This document shows, in pieces, positions 25,281 through 34,714 of a DNA stretch of 64,000 bases (position 1 is its first letter; the number at the start of each line of letters is the position of its first letter). Position numbers and translations under genes: made by a program. The notes under the pieces were generated by a model. That model worked only from the letters and a program-made list of their open reading frames with translations. It ran no database searches and had not been told where the DNA came from. This DNA is from Streptomyces sp. PsTaAH-137 (GTDB taxonomy: Bacteria > Actinomycetota > Actinomycetes > Streptomycetales > Streptomycetaceae): contig NZ_QLLY01000006.1 of the NCBI RefSeq assembly GCF_003259365.1, positions 250,851-314,850 of the forward strand. Reading direction: 5' to 3'.

Positions 25281-26729
25281 ATGACCCACCCCGACCTCAC
25301 CCCCGAGTCCACCGCGTACCGCGCCGCTCTCGACGTCGTACGGAGCGTCGAGCCGCGCATCGCCGACGCCATCGGCCAGGAACTCACCGACCAGCGCGAG
25401 ATGCTCAAGCTGATCGCGTCCGAGAACTACGCGTCCCCGGCCACGCTCCTGGCCATGGGCAACTGGTTCAGCGACAAGTACGCCGAGGGCACCGTCGGCC
25501 GCCGCTTCTACGCAGGCTGCCGCAACGTCGACACCGTCGAGTCGATCGCCGCCGAGCACGCCCGCGAGCTGTTCGGCGCCCGGCACGCCTACGTCCAGCC
25601 GCACTCCGGCATCGACGCCAACCTGGTCGCGTTCTGGGCCGTCCTCGCCGACCGCGTCGAGGTGCCGTTCCTGGCGAAGACCGGCGTCCGGCAGATGAAC
25701 GACCTCAGCGACGCGGACTGGGCCGAGCTGCGCCAGGCCTTCGGCAACCAGCGGATGCTCGGCATGTCCCTCGACGCCGGCGGCCACCTCACCCACGGCT
25801 TCCGCCCGAACATCTCAGGAAAGATGTTCGACCAGCGTTCGTACGGCACCGACCCCGCCACCGGCCTCATCGACTACGAGGCGCTGCGCGCCCAGGCGCG
25901 GGAGTTCAAGCCGCTGATCCTCGTCGCCGGGTACTCCGCGTACCCGCGGCTGGTGAACTTCCGGATCATGCGCGAGATCGCCGACGAGGTCGGCGCGACG
26001 CTCATGGTCGACATGGCGCACTTCGCCGGTCTCGTCGCGGGCAAGGTGCTCACCGGCGACTTCGACCCGGTCCCGCACGCGCAGATCGTGACGACCACCA
26101 CCCACAAGTCGCTGCGCGGCCCGCGCGGCGGCATGGTGCTGTGCGACGACTCGCTCAAGGACCAGGTCGACCGCGGCTGCCCGATGGTGCTCGGCGGCCC
26201 GCTGCCGCACGTCATGGCCGCCAAGGCCGTCGCCCTCGCCGAGGCGCGGCAGCCCGCCTTCCAGGACTACGCGCAGCGCATCGTCGACAACGCGAAGGCG
26301 CTCGCGGAGGGGCTGACCCGGCGCGGCGCCACCCTCGTCACGGGCGGCACCGACAACCACCTCAACCTGATCGACGTGGCCTCCTCCTACGGCCTCACGG
26401 GCCGCCAGGCCGAGTCCGCGCTGCTCGACTCGGGCGTCGTCACCAACCGCAACGCCATCCCCGCCGACCCGAACGGCGCCTGGTACACCTCCGGCATCCG
26501 CATCGGCACCCCGGCGCTCACCACGCGTGGCCTGGGCACCGCCGAGATGGACGAGATCGCCGCGCTCATCGACCGGGTCCTGACCTCCGCCGAGCCCGGC
26601 ACCACCAAGTCCGGCGCCCCCTCCAAGGCGAGCCACGTCCTGGAGCAGAAGACCGCCGACGAGGTCGCGCAGCGCGCCGCCGACCTGCTGGCCGGCTTCC
26701 CGCTGTACGGGCAGATCGACCTGGGCTGA
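25281..26729 (+). CDS. glyA: Serine hydroxymethyltransferase
   Basis: 482 aa, PLP enzyme interconverting serine plus tetrahydrofolate with glycine plus 5,10-methylene-tetrahydrofolate. [20 protein letters not shown] and [19 protein letters not shown] bind PLP and substrate; [20 protein letters not shown] contains the PLP Lys. It is about 60 residues longer than the usual bacterial enzyme, because of an insert at about residues 120-190 ([20 protein letters not shown] onward) typical of the second actinobacterial glyA. GGAGG precedes ATG 25281. Expression should rise when ZTP accumulates, through the leader riboswitch. Confidence 0.94.
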   Translation: MTHPDLTPESTAYRAALDVVRSVEPRIADAIGQELTDQREMLKLIASENYASPATLLAMGNWFSDKYAEGTVGRRFYAGCRNVDTVESIAAEHARELFGARHAYVQPHSGIDANLVAFWAVLADRVEVPFLAKTGVRQMNDLSDADWAELRQAFGNQRMLGMSLDAGGHLTHGFRPNISGKMFDQRSYGTDPATGLIDYEALRAQAREFKPLILVAGYSAYPRLVNFRIMREIADEVGATLMVDMAHFAGLVAGKVLTGDFDPVPHAQIVTTTTHKSLRGPRGGMVLCDDSLKDQVDRGCPMVLGGPLPHVMAAKAVALAEARQPAFQDYAQRIVDNAKALAEGLTRRGATLVTGGTDNHLNLIDVASSYGLTGRQAESALLDSGVVTNRNAIPADPNGAWYTSGIRIGTPALTTRGLGTAEMDEIAALIDRVLTSAEPGTTKSGAPSKASHVLEQKTADEVAQRAADLLAGFPLYGQIDLG

Positions 26730-26765
26730 GCGGCCTCGGCCGAGTGGCCCGGGGCGAGCCCCGCT

Positions 26766-27437
26766 TCAGCCGACGAGCTGCTGCCGCGGTTCCCGGGGCA
26801 CCCGCCCCGGGAACCGCGGCAGCCGCCCGCGGAACCACCACGCCGCCGCGGCCAGCCCCACGAGAAGTCCGCCGAGCGCCCACAGCACCCGGTCCCACAG
26901 CGGTACGCCGCCGTGCGCGTCGGCGCGCTCCGGCGGGAACACCCCGGCGCGGCGCAGTTCGGTGACGAGTGCGGGGGAGACGCGGTGCCAGCGCAGGTCG
27001 TCGTCGTTCACGTCGACCATGGGGTCGGTGCGGATCCACGGGGTGCCGTCGGCGGCGACGACCAGCTGGTCCTGGCGTTCGATGGCCGTGTCGGTGCCGG
27101 GCGCCCGCCGGGTCTCCGGCCAGCCGCCCACCCCGGTCATCCCCCACACGATCGTGGCCTCCACGGGCGGGAAGTCGCCGTCGTCCCACTCGCTGGGCAC
27201 CGGCTCGGTCACCGCGTCGAACTCGGCGGTCAGCCGTTCGAGACGGGCGAAGTCCGGGTCCTCGTAGTGCAGGGACACCGAGGGGCCCGCCTCGGCGCCC
27301 GGGGCGATCACCACGGCCAGGTCGGGCACGTCCGCCGAGCCCGGACCCACCGGTCTGGCCTGGGCGGACCCGCCGGTCACCAGCACCAGCAGCACCGCCG
27401 CCGACACGGCCGAGCCGGCCGTCCGTACCCCGCGCAT
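26766..27437 (-). CDS. Secreted or membrane-anchored hypothetical protein
   Basis: 223 aa. An N-terminal signal (GSAVSAAVLLVLVTGGSAQA) and a C-terminal transmembrane helix (VLWALGGLLVGLAAAAWWF) followed by Arg-rich tail place the middle outside the membrane. The middle is acidic and has repeated Trp (WGMTGVGGWPETRR, WIRTDPMVDVN). No family recognised. The end of the gene coincides with a perfect 19-bp inverted repeat, so its last 15 or so codons (RLPRFPGRVPREPRQQ) double as the terminator. It converges with glyA. Confidence 0.78.
   Translation of the reverse strand: MRGVRTAGSAVSAAVLLVLVTGGSAQARPVGPGSADVPDLAVVIAPGAEAGPSVSLHYEDPDFARLERLTAEFDAVTEPVPSEWDDGDFPPVEATIVWGMTGVGGWPETRRAPGTDTAIERQDQLVVAADGTPWIRTDPMVDVNDDDLRWHRVSPALVTELRRAGVFPPERADAHGGVPLWDRVLWALGGLLVGLAAAAWWFRGRLPRFPGRVPREPRQQLVG
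26780..26823. terminator. 19-bp perfect hairpin inside a coding end
   Basis: The arms 26780-26798 and 26805-26823 are exact inverse complements and close on a six-base loop, CACCCG. The core of the stem is CCGCGGTTCCCGGGG. It lies within the last codons of the minus-strand gene and 50 bases beyond the glyA stop, so it probably terminates both transcripts. Confidence 0.85.
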
Positions 27438-27512
27438 TCCGCACCCCCGACGCAGCGCCCGGCGTGATCCGGGTCACGGGAACACCGTAGTGGCACAGAC
27501 CTGTCGTGCACC

Positions 27513-28565
<1,053 letters not shown>

Positions 28566-28632
28566 GCCCGTACGCCTCGCGCAGCAGCAGTTTCACCACC
28601 GCCCGCCCGCCACTCGACGACAGGAGTACGAC

Positions 28633-29220
28633 GTGGGGACCGTAACGATCGGTGTCTCGATCGCGGTCCCGGAGCCTCACGGCAGCCTGCTCCAGGAGCG
28701 GCGCGCGGGCTTCGGCGACGCCGCGGCGCACGGTATCCCCACGCACATCACCCTGCTTCCGCCGACCGAGGTGGACGGTGGGCAGCTGCCCGCGATCGAG
28801 GCGCATCTCGCCGAAGTCGCCGCCAGTGGGCGGCCGTTCGCGATGCGGCTGTCCGGCACCGGTACCTTCCGGCCGCTGTCGCCGGTGGTGTTCGTGCAGG
28901 TCGTGGAGGGGGCGGAGGCGTGCACCTGGCTCCAGAAGCAGGTGCGGGACGCCTCCGGGCCCGTCGCTCGTGAGCTGCAGTTTCCGTATCACCCGCATGT
29001 GACCGTCGCGCACGGGATCGACGAGGCGGCGATGGACCGGGCCTTCGCCGAGCTGGCCGATTACGAGGCCGCGTGGCCGTGCACCGGGTTCGCCCTCTAC
29101 GAACAGGGAGCGGACGCCATCTGGCGCCGCCTCCGCGACTTCGCTTTCCCGGGCCCCACGGTGCCCCCGCAGTCCCCACGCCAGGGCGCCGCCAACACAG
29201 CCCAGCGCCCGCCCCGCTAG
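28633..29220 (+). CDS. 2H phosphoesterase / RNA 2',3'-cyclic phosphodiesterase-like
   Basis: 195 aa. The two HxT motifs of the 2H superfamily are THITLLPPTEV (about residue 38) and HPHVTVAHGI (about 117). The family includes LigT/ThpR enzymes that open 2',3'-cyclic phosphates. GTG 28633 follows AGGAG with good spacing. It is 67 bases after trpS and may be cotranscribed. The C-terminal Pro/Arg-rich tail is low complexity. RNA repair or nucleotide hydrolysis is inferred from the family. Confidence 0.86.
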   Translation: MGTVTIGVSIAVPEPHGSLLQERRAGFGDAAAHGIPTHITLLPPTEVDGGQLPAIEAHLAEVAASGRPFAMRLSGTGTFRPLSPVVFVQVVEGAEACTWLQKQVRDASGPVARELQFPYHPHVTVAHGIDEAAMDRAFAELADYEAAWPCTGFALYEQGADAIWRRLRDFAFPGPTVPPQSPRQGAANTAQRPPR

Positions 29221-29313
29221 GGGGCACGGGGCATCGGGGCTGCTTTCAGCCCCGACAGGGGCGCGGGGCTGTGCACATCAGCGCCTCCGGCGCGGGGCGC
29301 GATCAGCCCCGAT

Positions 29314-29560
29314 AGGGGCGCGGGGAACTGCGCGAGAAGCCCCACCGGGGCTGCACCCGCGAACGGCGCTGTACTGGCCGCCCCTTAGAGCGCTCACCCC
29401 GCACCGGGGTGCCGCCTTGCCCACCCTGCCGCCCCAGGCGGCAGATTGCCCAAGGCGGGCGGCGGGCCGAAGGGCCCCGTCAGGGGCGCGGGGAACTGCG
29501 CGAGAAACCCCACCGGGCGCGCACCCGCGAACGGCGCTGTACTGGCCGCCCCTATGGCGC
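29314..29560. repeat. 80-bp direct repeat pair with repeat core (array 4)
   Basis: Two copies of about 80 bases (29314-29393 and 29482-29560) start with the AGGGGCGCGGGGAACTGCGC core of the other arrays but continue differently: GAGAAGCCCCACC, GCACCCGCGAACGGCGCTGT and ACTGGCCGCCCCT. They are roughly 90% alike and point the same way, 168 bases apart. The second ends at the dprE2 stop. A third degenerate piece, GGGGCGCGGGGCTG, begins near 29259. Confidence 0.85.
29412..29458. terminator. Nested hairpin between converging genes
   Basis: An outer stem CCGCCTTG (29412-29419) with CAAGGCGG (29451-29458) encloses an inner stem CTGCCGCC (29426-29433) with GGCGGCAG (29437-29444), loop CCA. It lies in the gap between the 2H phosphoesterase and dprE2, flanked by the two copies of the direct repeat. 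Confidence 0.7.
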
Positions 29561-30315
29561 TACACCGGCAACCGGCGGAACAAGGGACGCGGGACGTGGC
29601 GGAGGCCCGCCATCACCATGCGGAGGGCGCCCGGGACCCAGACCGTTTCCGAGCGGCGACGAAGGCCCAGCTCGATGGCGGAGGCCACCGCGTCCGGCGT
29701 CGTGGCGAGCGGCGCCTCGGCGAGCCCCGCCGTCATCTTCGAGCGCACGAACCCGGGCCGCACGACCATGACGTGCACCCCGGTCCCGTGCAGCGCATCA
29801 CCCAGCCCCTGCGCGAACGCGTCGAGCCCCGCCTTGCTCGACCCGTAGATGAAGTTGGAGCGCCGCGCCCGCTCACCGGCGACCGAGGAGAGCACCACCA
29901 TCGAGCCGTGGCCCTGGGCCTGGAGCGCCCGCGCGCACACGAGCCCGGCCGACACGGCGCCGGTGTAGTTGGTCTGCGCGACGCGCACGGCGGCGAGCGG
30001 ATCGCCCTCGTCGCGGGCCTGGTCACCGAGGATCCCGAAGGCCAGCAGCACCATGTCGATGTCGCCCTCGGTGAACACCTTGCCGAGCACCTCCTCGTGC
30101 GACTCGGAGTCCAGCGCGTCGAAGGCGACGGTGCGGACATCGGCACCGGTCCCGCGGAGCCGGACCGCGGCCTCGTCGAGCGCCGGGGACGGCCGCCCCG
30201 CCAGCCACACCGTGCGGGTGCGCCGGGTGATCAGGCGGCGGGCCGTGGCGAGCCCGATCTCGGACGTGCCGCCGAGGACGAGCAGGGACTGGGGGAGGCC
30301 GAAGGCGTCCTTCAT
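29560..30315 (-). CDS. dprE2: Decaprenylphospho-2-keto-ribose reductase
   Basis: 251 aa short-chain dehydrogenase that would reduce the 2-keto intermediate to decaprenylphosphoryl-arabinose, completing the 2'-epimerisation started by DprE1. LLVLGGTSEIGLATARRLIT is the NAD-binding motif; VVLSSVAGERARRSNFIYGS with SSKAGLDAF provide the Ser-Tyr-Lys triad. SNFIYGSSKAGLDAFAQGLG is a near-match to the mycobacterial DprE2 as I recall it. Starts at ATG 30315; dprE1 ends 22 bases upstream on the same strand, so they form an operon. Confidence 0.9.
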   Translation of the reverse strand: MKDAFGLPQSLLVLGGTSEIGLATARRLITRRTRTVWLAGRPSPALDEAAVRLRGTGADVRTVAFDALDSESHEEVLGKVFTEGDIDMVLLAFGILGDQARDEGDPLAAVRVAQTNYTGAVSAGLVCARALQAQGHGSMVVLSSVAGERARRSNFIYGSSKAGLDAFAQGLGDALHGTGVHVMVVRPGFVRSKMTAGLAEAPLATTPDAVASAIELGLRRRSETVWVPGALRMVMAGLRHVPRPLFRRLPV

Positions 30316-30337
30316 GAGAAACGAACTCCAGTGCAGG

Positions 30338-31732
30338 TCAGAGGGAGAGGCGGCGGGACAGGTCCGAGCGGAACACCCCGGCCGGATCGAGCCGGGCCCG
30401 CAGGGCACGGAAGTCGGCGAGGCGCGGGTACATGGCGTCGAGGAGTTCGGGCCGCAGCCGCGAGTCCTTGGCGAGGTAGACGCGGCCGTCGGCGGCGGCG
30501 ACCTCGTCGTCGAGCTCGTCGAGGAAGGCGCCGAGGCCCGGCAGGTTCGCGGGGATGTCGAGGGCGAGGGTCCAGCCCGGCATCGGGAAGGACAGCCAGC
30601 CCGGGTCGCCGTCGCCGAACCGCTTGAGGACGGCGAGGAAGGACGGGCAGCGGCGCGCGGAGATGCGCTGCACGATCCGGCGCAGGGCCTCCTCCTTCCC
30701 GTACCCGACGACGAACTGGTACTGCACGAACCCGCCGCGCCCGTAGACCCGGTTCCAGTGCGGCACTCCGTCGAGCGGGTGGAAGAAGGTGGCCAGCTTC
30801 TGGAGTTCGCCGGTGCGCAGCCGGGGCGCCTTGCGGTACCAGAGCTCGTTGAAGAGGCCGACCGAGGTGCGGCCCAGCAGCCCCTCGGGGACGAGGGCGG
30901 GCGGCGCGGGCAGCCGTCCGGGGCGGAAGTCCAGCGGGGCGCGGCGGGCGCGGGCGGGCAGCGCGTCGAGCGGGGCGTGGTCGCCGCGGGTGAGGACGGC
31001 GCGGCCGAGGGCGGAGCCGCGCGCGAGCAGGTCGATCCAGGCGACGGAGTAGCGGTAGCGGTGGTCGGTGGCGGTCAGCCGGGCCATCAGGTCGTCGAGG
31101 TCCGTGGCGCGCTCGGTGTCGACCGTCATCAGCGAGGTCTCGACGCGCTGGAGCCGGACGGTCGCCGTGAGGATGATCCCGGTCAGGCCCATGCCGCCGG
31201 CGGTGGCGTCGAACAGCTCGGTGCCGCGCTCCACCATCCGCACCTCGCCGTCGGCGGTGAGCAGTTCGAGGGCCTCGACGTGCCGGGAGAAGGAGCCGTG
31301 GACGTGGTGGTTCTTGCCGTGGATGTCGGCGCCGATCGCGCCGCCGACCGTCACATACCGGGTCCCGGGGGTGACCGGCACGAACCAGCCGAGCGGCAGC
31401 AGGACCTCCATGAGCCGGTGCAGCGAGACGCCCGCGTCGCACAGGACGGTGCCGCCCGCGGCGTCGATGGCGTGGATGCGGTCGAGGCCGGTCATGTCGA
31501 GTACGGCGCCGCCCGCGTTCTGCGCCGCGTCGCCGTAGGCCCGGCCGAGCCCCCGGGCGATGCCGCCGCGCCTGCCGCTGACGGCGCACTCCCGGACGGC
31601 GGCCACCGTCTCCTCGTAGCTGCGGGGGCGCACCAGATGTGCGGAGGTCGGGGCGGTCCGGCCCCAGCCGGTGACCGGCACGGTGTCGTAGCCGGGGCTC
31701 GTGGGGACCGAGGGTGAAGGGGCTGCAGCCAT
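30338..31732 (-). CDS. dprE1: Decaprenylphosphoryl-ribose 2'-oxidase
   Basis: 464 aa FAD-dependent oxidase. VTGWGRTAPTSAHLVRP, GIARGLGRAYGDAAQNAGG and GGAIGADIHGKNHHVHGSFS match the mycobacterial DprE1 FAD domain; LSFPMPGWTLALDIP and YLAKDSR are in the substrate domain. The mycobacterial Cys387 that benzothiazinones attack is replaced by Ala (about residue 390, in GWTLALDIP); the catalytic Lys in YLAKDSR is kept. ATG 31732 is chosen because TACGGT lies seven bases before it. ATG 31780, which has GTGAGGGA before it, is the alternative and adds 16 residues. Confidence 0.92.
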   Translation of the reverse strand: MAAAPSPSVPTSPGYDTVPVTGWGRTAPTSAHLVRPRSYEETVAAVRECAVSGRRGGIARGLGRAYGDAAQNAGGAVLDMTGLDRIHAIDAAGGTVLCDAGVSLHRLMEVLLPLGWFVPVTPGTRYVTVGGAIGADIHGKNHHVHGSFSRHVEALELLTADGEVRMVERGTELFDATAGGMGLTGIILTATVRLQRVETSLMTVDTERATDLDDLMARLTATDHRYRYSVAWIDLLARGSALGRAVLTRGDHAPLDALPARARRAPLDFRPGRLPAPPALVPEGLLGRTSVGLFNELWYRKAPRLRTGELQKLATFFHPLDGVPHWNRVYGRGGFVQYQFVVGYGKEEALRRIVQRISARRCPSFLAVLKRFGDGDPGWLSFPMPGWTLALDIPANLPGLGAFLDELDDEVAAADGRVYLAKDSRLRPELLDAMYPRLADFRALRARLDPAGVFRSDLSRRLSL

Positions 31733-31822
31733 GACGGCGACCGTATCGTCCGGAGAAGGCCGCTTTGCCCCAAATCTCATATTCCCTCACCGAAATGGGT
31801 GATTGAGGGGGTGTCATCCGAA

Positions 31823-32386
31823 ATGGTGCGGGCTGCGGGACGGTCGGCCTCCACAGTGAGCCACATGGACGACATCGACCGCCGATTGCTGTCAGCGTTG
31901 CGCGACTGCGGCTCGGACCGGCGCGTGGCGGCGGCCGCGCGAGCGCTGTCCTGGGCCGGGGAGCACGGAGCGCTCTGGCTCGCCGCCGGGCTCGTGGGCG
32001 CCGCCGCCGACCGGGAGCGCCGCCAGGGCTGGCTGCGCGCCACGGCCCTGACCGCGGGCGCGCACCTGGCCAGCATGGGCGTGAAGCGCGTGGTGCGCCG
32101 CCCGCGCCCCGAGGCGGGCGCCGGGATCGAACCCCTCGTGCGCACGGCGGGCCGGCACTCCTTCCCCAGCTCCCACGCGACCGCGGCGGCCGCCGCCGCG
32201 GTCGCCTACGGCGCGGTGCGGCCCGTCGGCGCGCACCTCGCGCCGCCGATCGCCGCCGCCATGTGCGTCTCGCGGCTCGTCGTCGGCGTGCACTACCCGT
32301 CCGACGTGGCGGCGGGCGCGGCACTCGGGGCGCTGACCGCTCGGCTCGGGGCGCGCTGGGCGGCCGCCGGGGGTGCGCCCCGATGA
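31823..32386 (+). CDS. PAP2-family phosphatase
   Basis: 187 aa membrane phosphatase. The three PAP2 motifs are KRVVRRPRPE, HSFPSSHATAAAAAAVAYGA and SRLVVGVHYPSDVAAGAALG, holding the nucleophile and general-acid His. It is probably the decaprenylphosphoryl-5-phosphoribose phosphatase that follows the UbiA step, as the Rv3807c homologue is proposed to be. Start uncertain: ATG 31823 has GAGGGGG 11 bases upstream; conserved sequence begins at ATG 31865. Its stop overlaps the ubiA ATG (ATGA), so they are coupled. Confidence 0.83.
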   Translation: MVRAAGRSASTVSHMDDIDRRLLSALRDCGSDRRVAAAARALSWAGEHGALWLAAGLVGAAADRERRQGWLRATALTAGAHLASMGVKRVVRRPRPEAGAGIEPLVRTAGRHSFPSSHATAAAAAAVAYGAVRPVGAHLAPPIAAAMCVSRLVVGVHYPSDVAAGAALGALTARLGARWAAAGGAPR

Positions 32387-33333
32387 CGGAAGGCGCCAAG
32401 GGCGCGGCGGTCCTGGAACGGCCGCACGAGGTACGGCAGCGGGTCACCCCGCTCGGACTCCCCGCCGGGCTGCTGCGCACCGCACGGCCCCGGCAGTGGG
32501 TGAAGAACGTCCTCGTCGTCGCGGCCCCCGCCGCCGCGGGCGAACTCTTCTCCCGGCACGCGCTCACTCAAGTGGCTCTGGTCTTCTGCCTGTTCACCCT
32601 CGCCTCGGCGGCGGTGTACCTGATCAACGACGCGCGCGACGCCGAGGCCGACCGCGCCCACCCGGTCAAGCGGAACCGCCCGGTCGCCGCCGGCCAGGTG
32701 CCCGTACCCGTCGCCTACGCCACGGGCGCGGTCCTCGCCGCCCTCGCGCCCACCGTCGCGGCGGCGCTGTGCAACCCGCTGACCGCCGCGCTGCTCACCG
32801 CGTACGTCGTCATGCAGCTCGCCTACTGCGTCAGCCTCAAGCACGTACTCGTCGTCGACCTGACCGTGGTGACCACCGGGTTCCTGATGCGGGCGATGAT
32901 CGGCGGGCTCGCGCTCGGCATCCCGCTGTCGCGCTGGTTCCTGATCACCACCGGCTTCGGCGCGCTGTTCATGGTCTCCGCGAAGCGGTACTCCGAGGCC
33001 GTGCAGATGGCGGGCAAGGAAGGCGCCACGCGGGCCCTGCTGAACCAGTACACGACCGGCTACCTGCGCTTCGTCTGGCAGCTCGCGGCCGGGGTCGCCG
33101 TGCTCGCCTACTGCCTGTGGGCGATGGAGGAGGGCGGCGTCGCACGCACCAGCCTGCTGCCCTGGCGGCAGCTGTCGATGGTGGCGTTCATCCTCGCCGT
33201 GCTGCGCTACGCCGTCTTCGCCGACCGGGGCACGGCCGGCGAACCGGAGGACGTCGTGCTGCGCGACCGGGCCCTCGCCGTCATCGGCCTGGTGTGGCTC
33301 GCCATGTACGGGCTCGCGGTCGTCGACTGGTGA
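32383..33333 (+). CDS. UbiA-type decaprenyl-phosphate phosphoribosyltransferase
   Basis: 316 aa with about nine membrane helices. ARPRQWVKNVLVVAAPAAAG and YLINDARDAEADRAHPVKRN contain the NDxxDxxxD motif, and YSVLSLKHVLVVD-type sequence near 155 (YCVSLKHVLVVD) the second Asp motif. It transfers phosphoribose from PRPP to decaprenyl phosphate, the first step towards decaprenylphosphoryl-arabinose (Rv3806c in mycobacteria). Its ATG overlaps the preceding stop and its stop overlaps the next GTG, so four genes are coupled. Streptomyces walls contain no arabinogalactan of the mycobacterial type, so the arabinose acceptor is unclear. Confidence 0.9.
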   Translation: MTEGAKGAAVLERPHEVRQRVTPLGLPAGLLRTARPRQWVKNVLVVAAPAAAGELFSRHALTQVALVFCLFTLASAAVYLINDARDAEADRAHPVKRNRPVAAGQVPVPVAYATGAVLAALAPTVAAALCNPLTAALLTAYVVMQLAYCVSLKHVLVVDLTVVTTGFLMRAMIGGLALGIPLSRWFLITTGFGALFMVSAKRYSEAVQMAGKEGATRALLNQYTTGYLRFVWQLAAGVAVLAYCLWAMEEGGVARTSLLPWRQLSMVAFILAVLRYAVFADRGTAGEPEDVVLRDRALAVIGLVWLAMYGLAVVDW

Positions 33334-33806
33334 GCCGGCTGCGCGCGCTCGGACCGGAGCTGGCCGCCTTCGCGGGGGTCGGGCTCTGCGCGTACGCCGC
33401 CGACCTCGGCCTCTTCGTGTGGCTGCGCGGCCCGGCCGGGTTCGACCCGCTGACCGCCAAGGCGCTCTCCTTCGTGGCGGGCTGCTCGGTGGCGTACGCG
33501 GGCAACGCCCTCGGCACCTACCGGGGCGCGGCGCCGCAGGTCACGCGGCTGCGGCAGTACGGGGTCTTCTTCGCGGTGAACGTGGCGGGCGCGCTGGTGC
33601 AGTTGCTGTGCCTCGCCGTGTCGCACTACGGATTCGGGCTGACCTCGCAGCGGGCGGACACCGTATCCGGGGCCGGGATCGGCATGGCGCTGGCCACGGT
33701 CCTGCGTTTCTGGGGTACTCGGACTCTGGTCTTCGGCGCGGACGCCCACCGCGCGGGACCGGTGGAATCGGCCGATCAGGGCAGGGTTGGATCATGGACT
33801 GGCTGA
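33330..33806 (+). CDS. GtrA-family membrane protein
   Basis: 158 aa with four hydrophobic helices. FAGVGLCAYAADLGLFVWLR and AKALSFVAGCSVAYAGNALG are GtrA hallmarks; VLRFWGTRTLVFG closes it. GtrA proteins are associated with flipping or handling lipid-linked sugars; the mycobacterial homologue Rv3789 also sits beside dprE1. GTG 33330 overlaps the ubiA stop. Its last 13 bases overlap the yihY start, so it is inside the same coupled run. Confidence 0.87.
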   Translation: MSRLRALGPELAAFAGVGLCAYAADLGLFVWLRGPAGFDPLTAKALSFVAGCSVAYAGNALGTYRGAAPQVTRLRQYGVFFAVNVAGALVQLLCLAVSHYGFGLTSQRADTVSGAGIGMALATVLRFWGTRTLVFGADAHRAGPVESADQGRVGSWTG

Positions 33807-34714
33807 AGAAGCTCCCCGTCATCGGGCCCCTGGTGAGCAGGCTGATGCTGACGCACGCCTGGCGCGCCTACGAGCGGCTCGACGCGGTGCACTGGTCGCG
33901 GCTCGCGGCGGCGATGACGTTCATCAGTTTCCTCGCGCTGTTCCCGCTGCTCACCGTGGCCGCGGCGATCGCCGCCGGCACGCTGTCCACCGCGCAGCAG
34001 CAGGAACTCCAGGACAAGATCGGCGATCAGGTGCCGGGCATCTCCGACCAGCTGGACATCCAGGCGCTGGTCGACAACGCGGGCACCGTCGGGATCGTCG
34101 CCGGTGCGCTGCTGCTGTTCACCGGTATCGGCTGGGTCGGCTCGATGCGGGAGTGCCTGCGCGCGGTGTGGGAGCTGCCCGACCCCGAGGAGAACCCGGT
34201 CATGCGCAAGCTGAAGGACGCCGGGATCCTGGTCGGCCTCGGCGGCGCCGGGCTCGCCTCGATGGTGGCGTCCACGGTCGCCTCCACCGCGGTGGACGCC
34301 ACCGCGGACGGGCTCGGCCTCGACAAGAACGGCTGGGGCGGCTTCCTGCTCCAGGCCGCCGCGTTCGCCATCGCCGTGCTCGCCGACTTCCTGCTGCTGC
34401 TCTACGTCCTGACGCTGCTGCCCGGGGTGGCGCCCGAGCGCCGCGATCTGGTGACCGCGGCGCTGATCGGCGCCGCCGGGTTCGAACTGCTGAAGCTGCT
34501 GCTCGGCGGCTACATCAAGGGCGTCGCCGCGAAGAGCATGTACGGCGCGTTCGGCACGCCGGTCGCCCTGCTGCTGTGGATCAACTTCACGGCGAAACTG
34601 CTGCTGTTCTGCGCCGCGTGGTCGGCGACCGGCGTCAGCTCCGCTTCTGAGCAGGCCACTTCTTCCGCACCACGAACACCGCGGCGGCCAGCACCACCAG
34701 CGACCCGCCCGTGA
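33794..34714 (+). CDS. YihY/BrkB-family membrane protein
   Basis: 306 aa with about six membrane helices. AWRAYERLDAVHWSRLAAAM, TFISFLALFPLLTVAAA and LLLWINFTAKLLLFCAAWSA are typical of YihY/UPF0761 proteins (once annotated as RNase BN, which they are not). Start ATG 33794 overlaps the gtrA end. The C-terminal tail (SEQATSSAPRTPRRPAPPAT) is hydrophilic and its 80 bases lie antisense to the end of the D,D-carboxypeptidase gene, so the tail probably evolved from that overlap. Function unknown. Confidence 0.85.
   Translation: MDWLKKLPVIGPLVSRLMLTHAWRAYERLDAVHWSRLAAAMTFISFLALFPLLTVAAAIAAGTLSTAQQQELQDKIGDQVPGISDQLDIQALVDNAGTVGIVAGALLLFTGIGWVGSMRECLRAVWELPDPEENPVMRKLKDAGILVGLGGAGLASMVASTVASTAVDATADGLGLDKNGWGGFLLQAAAFAIAVLADFLLLLYVLTLLPGVAPERRDLVTAALIGAAGFELLKLLLGGYIKGVAAKSMYGAFGTPVALLLWINFTAKLLLFCAAWSATGVSSASEQATSSAPRTPRRPAPPATRP

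Noticed and set aside
33794..34714. RNase BN annotation for the YihY protein
   Set aside because: YihY is a membrane protein unrelated to the true RNase BN/Z; the old name is an error.
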